The translations under genes and the position numbers were made by a program. 64,000 nucleotides of DNA from Gyromitra esculenta (lineage: Eukaryota; Ascomycota; Pezizomycetes; Pezizales; Discinaceae): the NCBI GenBank assembly GCA_038503075.1, contig JBCAML010000012.1, positions 1,612,001 to 1,676,000 on the forward strand. Direction: 5' to 3'. Positions 23,026-35,160 of this stretch are shown here, one piece after another (position 1 is the stretch's first letter; each line of letters starts with the position of its first letter). Below the pieces are notes generated by a model. The model had not been told where the DNA came from. It was given only the letters and a program-made list of their open reading frames with translations, and did not search any database.

Positions 23026-24434
23026 ATGGCGGATGCGATTCTGGAGAGGTGGATCCGCAAGGAATCCTATAGCAAGGCTTTCTCGAAAGATGACGCTTTC
23101 ATCGGAGAAATCAGGTTGCATAATGTCCTCTGCAATCAAATTCCATCAGCAATGCTACTCCAGGGCTATAACCAACAAGTAGTTCGAAAGGGCCTATTGC
23201 AGATGATCGATGACGGATTTGCGGACGAGTTACGGAAGGTGTCAGATCGTAGACGTATGCAACGGCCTCCAGTCGATACTACGATCCCTCACGTCCTAGC
23301 AGCTTCCGAAAGCATCCCTGCCGAGACAGATGTTTTATTGGAAGATTGGATACGCAAGGAATCATCTAAAGTCGCATTCTCGAAAGAGGATACGTTTATT
23401 GGGGAAATCAGGTTACATAACATCCTTTGCAACTGCATCCCAGCTGTGATGTCCGGACAAGGTTATACCCCACAAGCTGTCCGAAAATCACTTTTGAAAA
23501 TGATAGACGAGGGATTTTCAGAGGAACTGCAGCAGGAATCCCGGCACAGGCGTAGCTCGGGGAGGCATGATGGTACCACGACAAATGTTGCGGGAACAGA
23601 CCCCGCACCATCTGTATATGTACCAGATAGGACTCGAACATCTCTAAGTTGGATAAAACGAGCTCCTCAAAGGTAGATGAGTTGTTCTTCATTTTATACT
23701 TATTGAGCTGAGCTGTTAGCTAAATAAATAAATAAAGCATCGATTTGACTACCAATTCTAGCTCCAGCAATACCAACATAGGCTCTAATTCGCCACTTCC
23801 AAGCTCTGAGATACCAACACCACCATTTTGCGTCCAACACGGTATTTTAACGACCCTTCAATCCACCCTTGAGGCTGCCTGCTTCAAATTCTCTAAAACC
23901 CATTGCCCGGCACTACTCGCTCGCAAAAGTTGGAGCTGTCCTCACGCAGGAGAACTTAATGCGTGGACTAAGGAACTTCGTAGATCCTTCGATCTTGGGG
24001 AATTACCTATCAGCAGTTTCGTACACGGTCCAGGACGACTTGTGGACACCCTGAAGGAGTTTGACGAACTGAGACATGCCGCTGTCCATCGCACACCCAT
24101 CAGTGGAGCGAAATTGGTTGATTTCATCAACACTGCGAAAATGGCTGTAGAAATGCTTGGAGACGAAAGAAGCGTTGGGGGGATTGAGGCGATCATGGCG
24201 GTAGTTGATAACTGCCTAGGCGAAAGTAGGAGGAGCAAAATGAAACTTAATTCAACGCTCGATCTAGAATTAGTACAAATAGAGATAGAAAGGAAGAAAC
24301 TGGAACAGAGGGAACTACAGATACGTCAGGCAGCGGTTGTAGAAGCTAAGAAAGTGGATGTAGAATTGGAACGGATGATGGTTAAGGGATTAGATGCGCT
24401 GAAGCTTCATATTCACGTTGTTGGGAGTACGTGA
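23026..24434 (+). CDS. Protein with duplicated 58-residue N-terminal module and C-terminal coiled coil (447 aa)
   Basis: Exons 23026-23672 and 23738-24434. The 65-nt intron (GTAGAT donor, AAAG acceptor) is required because the first frame stops immediately after it and the second has no ATG; phases match exactly (2 bases plus 1). Residues 12-69 and 111-168 are a gap-free internal repeat, 39 of 58 identical, each containing FIGEIRLHN and VRK with later DEG/DDGF. After a Ser/Pro linker the C-terminal half has an ELRHAAVHR segment (R328 to H333 is an R-x4-H arrangement), a Leu/Ala-rich helical region, and a Glu/Lys-rich coiled coil at about 390-430. Short fungal proteins with an LRHxAVHR-like segment and trailing coiled coil are familiar to me as an uncharacterised family. 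I do not recognise the duplicated module. Function unknown. Confidence 0.7.
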
Positions 24435-26193
24435 CAATAAGTTAAATTTTTGAACAAGCCAATGAGCTGTTTGATTTGTGGAGGATCTTCTTAGTTTTTT
24501 ATCAAATATTTAGATCACGTAAGGGTTGAGATTAGCTCAACGGCCCATAGACAGATTAACTATATAGCACCTATAAAGTATCGTAACGCATGAATTTGAT
24601 TATGTATGTAAAACTTCACACAAAGGCTATTTCTACAACTAGGCACCACCTAGCCCTCTAGACCTTTTTAACACCCCAAGGGCAATCCCAGCCTCCTAGT
24701 ACTCTGGCAGAGTCCTCTAATCCAAGATTCGGTGGTCTAAATCATGATTTTCTGGGATACGTATGGAACAGCCACCCAATATACACGTTCTAGTTCTTTT
24801 GCATTAAGTTTATTTGCGTGGCTTTAGTCTCAAGCCGTATCGATAAACCTAGTCGGGCCCAACTACCTTCCCCACGGCAAATCACACACCTCTCTGAACC
24901 CCGTGGTCGTATGTCCACTCATTTCGTCAATTATATATAACGTTAGGCCTAATTATTAAAATTTATGTTCAGACTCAACCTAAAGCCAATAGGTGGATTA
25001 GCAAATTTTTCTAGGCAGGTATTCTACTATTTGGCCTATATTGATACGGGCTGCCTCTGCGTTTGACGACCATAACCTCCCATACAAATCTCATCAATGA
25101 AATGGTTTCGGCTTTTGTGCCAAACTAGAACACATTAAACTTGATTTGGTGACTTTATTGTAGGTATTGGACTTGCTGAAGTTTTTCGGTAGTAAGGTTG
25201 GTTAGGCGGGTATACCTGCCTAGATTACAGAGAGTTACGGCCGGATGACGAATACGATCGGATGGCGAACAAAGGCCAGGCTTGGCAAAGACTATCGAAA
25301 GGGGCAAGACTACTCTATAGATAAGGTACTGGTTTTTGGTGACACAATAATTTGGATAGATACAGACTATTGAGATGGTACAGGACTATAAGAAAGGTAT
25401 CAAAAACCAGTGCCCTCTCGGTAGTCCTCGTCAAACCTGACCCCGTTCACCGTCGGTCGTAGCCCCTCTAAATTAATAAAAACTTTGGATGGATTCACTA
25501 ACCAGATTTGGTGCCAAGACATAATTTTTTACCCAAGCGGTTCGAATACCATATGCATAACCGGGTTGAATGTACCTATTAATTGAATATAAACAATAAC
25601 GCGTGCGGTTCGTGCTCGGGTTCCCTACTGCATGTGGTCGGCGTGAAATCTCTTACGAGTATATTCAATAGCTATAGAATTATAACCGTTCTTGTGTGAT
25701 CCTTATCAAATAAAGCATGAAGAAAACATCTCGCATGACCGATACCCCGCAACTGGATCCATTCCCCTAAAGAGCAGAGAAAAGAGAATGCTAGTACCTA
25801 CCAGTGATCAAGCAGTATTTTGTGAATATCCCCACAGAATAAGCCTAGTTATAGTAGACTATACTTAAATTTCTAATTGAGGAAGATATTAAAATCCCCT
25901 CTACTATGCATATGGTGATAGTTAGGAAGTATCAATATTGCACTGAAGGCTCCGAGTACTAGGGCAGAATCACGCTGAAGCCTCCAGCTAGCCCGCGCGC
26001 TCGGGGACGCTCTTTTATATAGATTTTTATTTCGGTATAAATCTTAGCTACTTTTGGCGAATTTATAAGACCGAATATTTTTTTCAACAGAGTGAAACCC
26101 CAAAAATCACTCCCATCCAAATCTCAACATAGTGACAATCCCAGCCATCCACTTTTAATCTGACAAAAAAACTCTTGACCTTACCGAAAATGC
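24435..26193. other. AT-rich spacer with a decayed inverted-repeat element
   Basis: No gene is seen. At 25276-25441 an imperfect inverted repeat of about 45 bp brackets a short centre; the clearest arms are TACTGGTTTTTGG near 25328 and CAAAAACCAGTGCCCT near 25401. Differences between arms are largely transitions and there is one insertion in the left arm. The rest is AT-rich with no features I can support. Confidence 0.4.
25276..25441. mobile_element. Small decayed inverted-repeat element
   Basis: The left segment (GGCCAGGCTTGGCAAAGACT onward) and the reverse complement of the right segment (GGTCAGGTTTGACGAGGACT onward) align over about 45 bp, with transition differences and about 18 extra bases in the left arm. 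There is no coding content. It is best read as a mutated MITE; no target duplication is clear. Confidence 0.4.
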
Positions 26194-27561
26194 TTATGCA
26201 GTCGAAGAGCTGAACCAGACGGTAGCACCAGCAGTTGAAGGAACGGTCGAACGTACAGTCGCAAGGGTATCGAGGCTGTACGAGTAAGGGATCTTGGCAG
26301 ATGTGATGGTTCCAACAAGCGCCTCGTTAGTTCCAATGCCGAGGTCGTTTCCAGTGGCAACAGCGTAACCTGCATCAGTGGAGTAACTAAAGGGAGGTCG
26401 ATTAGTCTCTAGGGCCCTTGCAGCGTTAGAACACGAAAAGTGGTTCTTACATGGCATCCTCGGTATTCACAAAAACGTTGTTCTCGATCAAGAGCTGAGC
26501 GCCGTCGCGGGTATTGATTCCGTCATTCAGAGTATCATAGTAGTTGTTGAAGATATGGCCAGTTCCGAAGCGCTTCAATTGGCAAGAGAAGTGGTTAGTT
26601 TTCACTTCAACCTGAAGGCTCAATGAAAACTTACGAAAGAAGGACCACGACTGTTCAAGTTTTTCCAGTAGTTGTGGTGATATGTGACGGTGAGATGGCC
26701 AGTATCCTCAGCGCTATTGCTGTCGGAGTGACCGACCAATGATGCCTTCCAGTGATCATGAAGGTAATTCCAAGAGACAGTGACAAAGTCGCCAGCATGG
26801 GTGATATCAAGGAGTCTAAAAGGAAACCACTGTTAGAGAGAGGTATTTATATGCCGTCGAGAGCTTTACCCATCGTAATAATCTTTATCATGATCCATAT
26901 CGGAGGAAAGGTCGTTGTGGTCAATCCAAACATATGATGATTTCTGAACAGCTATCAGGAATATAGTATTAGTCTTATAGCGTAGCCTGAGATATTACAA
27001 TGGTAGCTTACCAATAGCATCGGTGGACGCAAGAACTTTCTTGATCGTCAGACCGCGGACAATAACGTTTTGAACGTTGAGAATCCGGATCCCAATATTA
27101 TTTAAAGCTGTTATATCAATTTAGCATACAAGTACCAAAAGTTGAACTCCGGCTATTAGTCGCGGAAAACTTACTGGCACCCTGAGCACCAAGGATAGAA
27201 GTGTTTGAGCCAGGTTTAACAGCCACACCCTCGCTTTCAGTAGAAGTCAGAGTTCCAGAGATGATAACAATCTTCTTGGCATCACCAGCAACAGCTGCCT
27301 GTAAAGCCGCAAGCGTAGTCACCGTAGTGACAGTGCCTCCGCTACCACCGGAAGTACCGGTACCAACGGTTGCCCACTAAGTATCAAAACGTCAGTACTT
27401 TTTCGTTGGAAACAAAATATACAATATTTTGAGAATATTCTTACCCCAGTAGTAGCCTTTGCACTGTATCCAGACACAGCACGCTTATCTAATTCTACGC
27501 TTGGAGCTGCAGAAACAAGCTCGGTCAAGCAGACCGCCAAAAGGGAGAGTGAAAACTTCAT
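26194..27561 (-). CDS. Pectate lyase, polysaccharide lyase family 1 (330 aa, seven exons)
   Basis: Exons in coding order: 27561-27445, 27376-27175, 27107-27012, 26951-26870, 26815-26635, 26572-26451, 26386-26194; all six introns (54-68 nt) have GT..AG ends and consistent phases. Residues 1-18 are a signal peptide and K26-R27 looks like a Kex2-type cleavage site. The right-handed beta-helix enzyme cleaves de-esterified pectin by beta-elimination outside the cell. Diagnostic features are the early TLAALQAAV and SNTSILG segments, VWIDHNDLSSDMDHDKD (about 146-162, including calcium-binding Asp residues) followed by DGLLDI, the strand TVSWNYLHDHWK, and YHHNYWKNLNSRGPSF then RFG, with the R222-x-P-x-x-R227 signature at the catalytic site. 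Length is typical of fungal pectate lyases. It is likely used in plant cell-wall breakdown. Confidence 0.95.
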
Positions 27562-27672
27562 GTCGAAGAACCAAAGATGCGAATATAATGGCGAGTGCGT
27601 AGTAGATAGAGAAACTGGTAGATGTCTCTTAGCTGATGAGAGAGGAAAGCTCTAGGAGGTGGATTATCCCAT

Positions 27673-27679
27673 CTTTATA
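27673..27679 (-). promoter_or_regulatory. Candidate TATA box of the pectate lyase gene
   Basis: The minus strand reads TATAAAG about 112 nt upstream of the start codon at 27561, a good match to a fungal TATA element at a plausible distance. Confidence 0.45.
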
Positions 27680-27699
27680 GTCCAATTTTTAGCCTGGCG

Positions 27700-30600
27700 T
27701 GACGTATCGACATTAACTACCCCAATCCCAATTCTGAATTTTTCAGTTATTTCTTTGCATGATTGCGTGAGCTAGCCACGCTTCAGTGACAATAAGGTGA
27801 GGTCGATACAAATCGGTCATCGGATGATTTTTGAGCGAGAGAGGTGCTGTCGTGATTCCGGGAATGAAGAGCGTGCCTGAATGTCTCTCCCTGTGCTAAG
27901 GTCTAGGCCATTTAGACAAAGTCCACTCAAATTACAGCTTATGAAGATGAAGCTACTATTAACTAAGGGTAATTCAATTTGAAGATCAAGACACATTGAG
28001 AGCTCCCAGAGAAATCCGACAGCTTGGAAAATATACAAGCATCGCGGGCCTGAACGCCGAGCGAAATATACAACAAGCTTCCCGCAGCTGGAGGAAGATT
28101 TGCACATGTTTTACCGGATGTGACAAGAAACGGTACCTGGCTATCAACGCCGATCTGCTCCGATACACCAAGTCTTTCCGACTACAGTCGCCCCATGTGG
28201 TATCCAGCCTTCTTCGATACAGGCCAAAGCTTAATCAAGAAAGCAAGCTTTGCAAATTCCATCCTATTGAAGAGTTAGCACTTCGCATTTATTGCCAATT
28301 ATTAGAAAAAACTCACGCTTTAGGGCCAAAAAGACTAAACACTTGCTAGGTAGGTAGACATGTTGGTTTAGCATTTTAATAGCCTACTTTAATTCTCAGG
28401 AACCTGAACTTCGCCCCATCCTAGCCTCCCGCGGGGATGAAGATCAACTCGAATCTAGATAAGATCTACCGGCAGTCGCCTGGGGCAAGCGATACGGAGA
28501 TAATCCTTCACTAGTAACCAATCCCTACGAAAATGTATAATGTCGTTTTTTAGGCTAACAAGCCTTTTTTGACAACTTGCCATGCATAAATATTTTTGCG
28601 GGGTAGGTGGGAGTAACGGTTTGTCTGGAAGTAAAAAAACCGGAAATACATGTATACGCGGGGTCGGTCCCAAATATTCATGCATCCAGAGAATATCGCC
28701 TGGTAATGTCGTTTCACTACGTGCAGTATGTGTTTCGTGAGTTTGGCGCTACGGTGGGGCGCTTTGACCCGAAGCACATCGGATCTGGGGATCTACCTCC
28801 GCTGGCCATGGCACTCCCCATACTGCCAAGCCATTCCACTACGAATACGAACACAGGCGAGCTGTATTCCTCACCTTACCGCCTGCCGAACCACCACACC
28901 CGGAACCACAGATCATTCCGAAGGTAAAGCACACAGATCCAGATTGCTATCCCCAGCTACAGCACTGAATACGTTGCACCTCGGCTGATTATCATCCCGA
29001 GCACCGCATCGGCAATATTCAAAACCTAAGACCGCGAGTGACCCGACCCGGTCAACGGAGACAGATTGAGCAGATAAAAAATATATTAGAAAACGAAGAT
29101 CAAACACAACCAACCATAAATGTCCCAATTAGGCAAGCATTCCGACATTTTAATGAGTTATTTGATAATTCCACGTAGTAGTCACCACGAACCAGCGCAA
29201 CACCATGCCACCACCCACATACTCCATTACGTTTTCCAAACGAGTGACTTTTTATGATCGGTAAATACATCCAATATTAGAGCATACCTGCCAAGCCGAT
29301 CGAGAGTAATCTTATTCGCTTTCAGTTTTCCTACATCCAGTACCAAGTATACATGGTAGCAGGGGTATCTCGGAGGTCTCGCTATAACTTGATAACTTCA
29401 GAGGCCTCAAATCAGATCTTTAATGGATGTTAATTGACATGTCTCGGCGTTTTCAAGGATAGATAGTCCGGGGGAATAAGTGAATAAATTAATTCCATGC
29501 CAAGTGCGGGGGTATCAACCCATCATCCCAATAGCCCCTTTCTCTGTCGGAAAAGCATCGTCACCATTGCTTATTTTTCCCATGAACTCGGTGGAAGTCC
29601 AAAAAGCGTGCTGCACGAACATCTACCGAACTGAGAAAACCGACCCCACCACCTGGTTCTAATATCGGGCCACTGTTTGCATGTCTACAGCAACGAGACG
29701 AACCATGACCCCCCGTACGCGTATGTACTATTCCTCCACCTTCCCAATTTTCTCAGCTGCCTGTTTCATGCCTGCTGAGGTTTAAATCTCAAGGCGATAG
29801 ACCATCAGAGAATATACTCAAAGCTAGGCTTTGGCCTCAAAATATGCCTCAGGATGGCGCTATGTTTGATGATGGGAATCATAGTAACTTACCTCATATG
29901 ACCTATCTCGATCTGATTCCAGTGATATATTTACAGTGGCTTTTGAGCTGCTACTCACTCGCCCACTTGATCACGACAAACGAACTGACGATTTTGCCCC
30001 GCGGAAATAGAACCATCTGTGGCCATGCATTCGTGTGCATCGATATATTTTCCATGCAATTAATTAATACTCGAAAAATTTCCTCTCTTGTCAAACATTC
30101 CTCTACCGCCACCCGCTTTCCACCCTGCAACCCTAGTCTCAATTTTTGTGTTTATTCGGGCCCTGATGCACCGACAAATCATGCCAAGCAGGACCTGAGC
30201 TCTAACGCCGTCTATTAAGTACATACATAAAGATCAAAGAGCCCCTCACCTAGACATTCCATAAATCTAAGTTTGCAGGATGATATCCAATGTTTTTTTT
30301 CTATTCGCTTTCTCTATTTATTGAGAATCCCAACGCGTCCAACGATCCAGTTTGGTTCTGCCAAGCTAGCCTATGGCCAGTGGGCGACTGCGGTCCAGCA
30401 TTTGCAGCCAATCCCTTAGGATAAACTTGGAACAAGACATAACAAGACACACAAATTTTAAGTCTCCCAATGTCGTCTTATTCAGTCTACCTGCCATTAT
30501 TTGTGACATCTAATATCGAATAGTCTTGTCTTAAGCTAGACCTAATTAGGTGTAGATTGTTCCTGTAAATTTACTTCACCAGCCATTCCGCACAACCCAC

Positions 30601-31807
30601 CTTTTTTTTCCGTTTACCTTATTAATTGTAACTAGCGCTTAAGCTACGATAATACACACATGTTTTCCTTTTGTCTTTACACTACTGTTCCTTATCTTCT
30701 TAGCCACATGGTCCGTTTCCCAACCAAATATACCTACTCACCCCAACACCCTGAACAACCCACAAGTACTACAGCCCACGACAAGTTATATTTATATATA
30801 GATCTAGAGAATGCTTTCATCCGTGATAGAGCAAATAGTAGGGCAAATGATATCGATATCCATCCATCCCCCCATCCCCACCCCAGCGGATAGGAGTGCT
30901 GGGAAGTACTCGGTGATTGCGAACGGCGTACCATAAACATTGCATAGAAAGAGCCCCAAAAGAAAAATTTGTCAGAATCAGGGTATATAGAACCGGGGAG
31001 TCTTGGTCGAGCCCTCAATCAATATGTCGTAAGATTTAAACAGTAGAGAACTGTTAGAAAACTAGACACGATGAGAGTCGATTGCTTCTATCGTTTCTAT
31101 TCTCTAAAGGCTGACAGCGCACCCTGTCTATATGCTTGAAAATACCCTTCTAGAACCTCTGAATTCTTAGATACTCGACCTATATGTCTCATCAATCCGT
31201 CTCCGAGAGTTCTCTCCGAAGGCACCCCTAGATGAGACCTATATTACGAAGCCATTTCCAACACGAATTACACAATCAAATGAAGTGATATGCAATCATC
31301 ATGTATGTATTTGGTATTCGAGGCTTAAAATTAATATACGGTGGTTTGGATAGCTTCAGAATTATCTCTAGAATATTTAAGCCGAATACATATACATATC
31401 TATATCCGATCTCGCACGAACCTCCCAGCCAAATCAGGTATGTATTTCTTGCACGAAACGTGTATTGCAACTATTAAGCTAAGGCTATCGATATATGAGC
31501 ATTCAAGCCAAACGCTAGCAACAAATGTATTGAACTGGACGTGCGGCCATCAAATCTCCACTCTTACCCATCCTTTATAGCACTTTACATTGTCGGGTTG
31601 TTCCCAAGAATAATATGTAAGTATAGTAGGATGACGTTCCGTTAATCTCACTCCCTTCACCGTAACCTCCGGGCTTAACAAAAATACCCGGGGGCACTGG
31701 TATCTCAGTACGTACATAACTTGACCCACAACATCAATAAATTCCAAAAATAGGTACTGATGCAGGTACCCACAACTTCAAGGACATTTCTCGAAACTTA
31801 CCCGTTA
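27700..31807. other. Gene-poor spacer between pectate lyase and nitrilase genes
   Basis: About 4 kb with no gene I can support. Two moderately long plus-strand frames (27996-28349 and 29844-30218) have no domain resemblance, no signal peptide and no convincing splice partners. Both adjoining genes are on the minus strand, so this contains the pectate lyase promoter and the nitrilase 3' end. Confidence 0.5.
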
Positions 31808-32961
31808 TCACATCTCCCCTGTTCCCAACCCCAACCCCTCAACATTCAACTTGAATACATCACCCCTCCCATAATGTCCTGCCGCTCCTACATCCATGTC
31901 CAATTTCGCCCCAATCAAAGTCTTCTCAAAATCCTCGACGATCACATCTAGCCTGCCTTCCTCCTCCAGCAACGGACCAGCTATAATCTTCCCTAGCGGA
32001 TTAACTATCGCTGAGCCACCCTTGGACAGATATATTTCTGACTCGACATCACTATCACTATCATTTCCAGCGCCAACAAACGTAGGAAGAGTCTTATTGG
32101 TCACAACCTGGTTACATCCAAGAACGTAGCAACGACCTTCCATGGCGATATGGCGGAGCGTAGAGATCCAGGATTCACGATCGTCGGCAGTTGGTGCAAG
32201 ATAGATGGACACACCTTGGGCGTAAAGAGATGCGCGAAGGAGGGGCATACTAAGATCCATGATCAGTCAATTTGTTTACAATGGATGCTTCACGATTGAA
32301 ATTTTTTGTTCTTACTAGTTTTCCCAACAGATTGCGGCACCGAGGATTACTTTTTCCCCAGCAATCGTGGCTTCAATAGCCTTGAGGGTTTTCGGAGAGC
32401 CGACGCCCCAGACAACACGTTCGGTTCCTGTCTGGATGGCCGTAATAACGAAGGGAAATAAGTCAGCCATTATCTCGCTTTTCTCAAACACCCTCTTTTC
32501 GTATTCTGTATACATACTGGCATGACTTTTCTTCTTTTACCCACTGTCCCCTTGATAGGATCCACAAACACACATCCACAATACAGAGTCCCGCCACACT
32601 TCTCCACCACCCCAACTACTAAAAACACCCCTGTATGTGCAGCTATACTCTCTAGCACCTCTCTTGTTCCATCTCCAGCGCCGGGTTTATAGATGCCGGT
32701 ACCATCCGGACACGAATCGCCAAGGTCCACAGCCTGTTTCCAGTATTCATAATACTGTTCCCGTCCTCTATCTGTCCGTGAACCGACCACCGCACCGAAG
32801 TTACATGTTCGTGGGTAGCCACCAAGAAATGCCTCGGGGAAAAGAAGGAGATGAACTCCGGAGGCAGCGGCTTCCTCGGTGATCGTGCGAAGGCGTGCGA
32901 GAGTACTATCGATGGTGGGCCCCGTAGGGTACTGCGCGACGGAGAGCTTCAGAGGCGCCAT
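31808..32961 (-). CDS. Nitrilase, carbon-nitrogen hydrolase family (333 aa)
   Basis: Exons 32961-32518, 32431-32316 and 32249-31808 (introns of 86 and 66 nt, phases 0 and 2). The Glu-Lys-Cys catalytic triad is complete: E43 in LLLFPEAFLGGYP, K145 in GKRRKVMP, and C183 in GAAICWENYMPLLR, where the last motif is split by intron 2. GTERVVWGVG after intron 1 and the YLAPTAD and SGGSAIVNP-like segments (here SKGGSAIVNPLGKIIAGP) complete the nitrilase branch pattern. It hydrolyses nitriles to carboxylic acids plus ammonia, in the cytosol as no signal peptide is present. Start is the ATG at 32961 giving MAPLKLSVAQ; upstream in-frame codons read into poor, non-family sequence. A 260-bp TIR element lies about 400 nt upstream. 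The substrate, including whether it acts on plant indole or cyanogenic nitriles, cannot be told. Confidence 0.93.
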
Positions 32962-33357
32962 TACTGAGTTTTTACGGTTTTTTGGTCGGCGGAGGTTGAA
33001 GTAGTCTTGAAGTTTGGTACTGTCGACCTTTTTTGACGCTGTTCTATTGGCAGAGATGAGGGACCCTCGTTGGTTAAAACTAGATTTAGTGAGATGAGAA
33101 TTATCCGAAGGAGAGGGGCTACAAAAAAGTTGCTGGAGTGCGAAGATAGGTACCAAGAGCGTACGGTTATCTTCTGTATAGGTTTATGGGCGAACAGCTT
33201 GATCTATGGATTATTCCCCGCAATTTTTGCGGACGGGACGGGATGGATACACAACCTGAATAGCACTATCACTTTTGCGAGCCATGGCCAAGCTGCTCCT
33301 TTCCATTGAGCATGGATGTCTGATGACTAAAACAATACCCCGCAGCTGCTTGAGCCT

Positions 33358-33618
33358 TTACCGTGTTTTGTGCAGTGGCGAGACTGTGCAATGGCGAGAA
33401 CTAACCAAATAAAGTCTGAAGGGATGGGCGAGTGGGTAGTGGGTTAAGTAAATGTCGTCAGGATCACCTTTACTTCACACTAAACATCGTTAGTGATTGG
33501 TAGTTGTGAGGCTACCCGAGGCTTTCACTTGCTCAAACCTAATCTATCACACTCTCCAGCCTACTTCACGTGGTTAGTTCTCGCTATTGCGCAATCTCGC
33601 CACGGCAAAACACGGTAA
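33358..33618. mobile_element. 260-bp TIR element (MITE-like) in the nitrilase upstream region
   Basis: Arms of about 48-50 bp at 33358-33407 and 33571-33618 are inverted copies, starting TTACCGTGTTTTG and ending CAAAACACGGTAA, with one 2-nt indel and a few transitions. The 160-bp centre has no open frame. The ends TTA/TAA would allow a TA target duplication as in Tc1/mariner-type elements, but this is not certain. It lies about 400 nt upstream of the nitrilase start. Confidence 0.75.
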
Positions 33619-33807
33619 CCAGTTAAGAAACGTAAGAAACACGTGAATTATCATAAAGCTCCAAGTTGCTACGTTCCATTTCTTGAACTACACCCGACTA
33701 TGCAGCCAACGATGATTTGAACAACGCTCAAGGCTCTAGACTCCCAGAGAGCGTGTGATCATGACCTAGTATAGTGTGAACCTTAAGATCCTTAGCGCGA
33801 GTATAAA

Positions 33808-33827
33808 CCCCCCCCCCCCCCCCCCCC
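33808..33827. repeat. Homopolymer of 20 cytosines
   Basis: An uninterrupted run of C residues follows GTATAAA and precedes TCTCC. The length is striking in otherwise AT-rich DNA. Copy number in the real genome may differ because such tracts are prone to replication and sequencing slippage. Confidence 0.9.
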
Positions 33828-34839
33828 TCTCCTTTTGAAATTTTCTGTTCTCTGCTTCTCTTTCCATCCTTCTCGAACAAAATTCCAGTAAGAATCTCAC
33901 GATGTCCAACTCGCTCGAGGCCAGGATAAGCAGTACTGGTGATTACACACAATCAAAGCCTCAACCACCAGCGTAAAGCCCTGACAGTGTCATCTGATTG
34001 AGATAACCCCAAGTTTTGCTTCCACTATAAACGATGTGGAGTTTACTAGAGTATAAGCCACCTCATCGTTTCGTATAAGAGTTGGGAAAGGAAGAAAAAG
34101 AAGGGAGAAGAGACGAGGAAGAAGAAGGATGTAGTGGAGATGATAAAGCTAGTTGAGGTTGATAAAAAATCCCCTCGCGGCCACGAACCCCATCGCCATC
34201 GCCACCACCATCGCCAAATAGCCATATAAGATAACTTATACAAGCCAAGTCGTTATCATGATCACAGTGTTCGTCCGTGCAGCCAAGTAAACTCACTGGT
34301 CCGGACAGAACTACGGCTCGAGAATCAGAGAATAAACCCACCCCTGAGACGGAGAAATTCGGAGGAGAAATTCGGGATACATTTAAAACTATGAGGCGTC
34401 GAGCGCCATTGTGGAGTTGGTGAATGAGGGGCCTACTTACACGAGGGGGGTCTAAGTTAAAGTTTGTGAACTATGGAGGAAAAAAGGAGTACGATGAGAG
34501 GATAATGGAGTGGTTATGGAGGGAGGAAGGACGAAAAGCGAACTAGCAAGATAAATTGGGATCATTAGCAAAAACGGGGATCTGCGTCGGGCTATGCGTA
34601 GAGCTTACGATGCGCTGGACGCAGATATTCCAGTCCACCTTCTAGGTATACGTGTGGATCGATCCTTGCTCTATACATCCTACGTATTACCTTTTCTGCA
34701 CGTACTAAACGCATTGAGCGCACAAGGAGCGTCGCGGTCACGTTTCCGTCACGCTATTTTTAACGCTTAACTGGTAGGTACGAATTTATCGATTTTCAAG
34801 AGCAATACTAATTTATATACATATATAACCCTCTGCTCT

Positions 34840-35160
34840 CCGCTCGACTCTTCGCTCTGCAATCCGTCCTGCTCTCGGCTCTCTGCTCTGCTCTCCGGCA
34901 CCCCCTCCCACCCTCCCGCCCCATCTCCAGCCGTCAAACAGGCGCTCAAGCAGGCAGTATATAGGGCTCGCTAGGATAGTCAGTCCTACAGTCAAGCAGG
35001 CGGTATATGGGGGTCGCCAGGGAGATCGCTCATGAAGTCAAGCGGGCAGTATATGGGCACCCTGGGGGTGATCGAGTCTCCAGTATATGGGCATCCCTAG
35101 GGCGGTTGCGGAGGCGAGATGTAGGCACCCTAGGGGGGACGCTCAAGGGTCTATCCCTTC
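34840..35160. repeat. Dispersed repeat, copy A, with internal 40-60-bp periodicity
   Basis: A CT-rich start (CTCTGCTCTCCG type) leads into repeated units holding CAAGCAGGCGGTATATGGG and similar words (34920-35110). The same arrangement, with TATATAGGGCTCGCTAG and CAAACAGGCG words, recurs at 36630-36970. Copies differ by many substitutions and unit number. No protein is encoded. Confidence 0.65.

Larger units (their letters stand above)
33000..34800. other. Spacer upstream of nitrilase: TIR element, C20 tract, polypurine run
   Basis: No gene is supported. It contains a TIR element (33358-33618), a run of 20 cytosines (33808-33827) and a purine-rich stretch at about 34080-34145. Other short frames are products of these low-complexity tracts. 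Confidence 0.5.
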
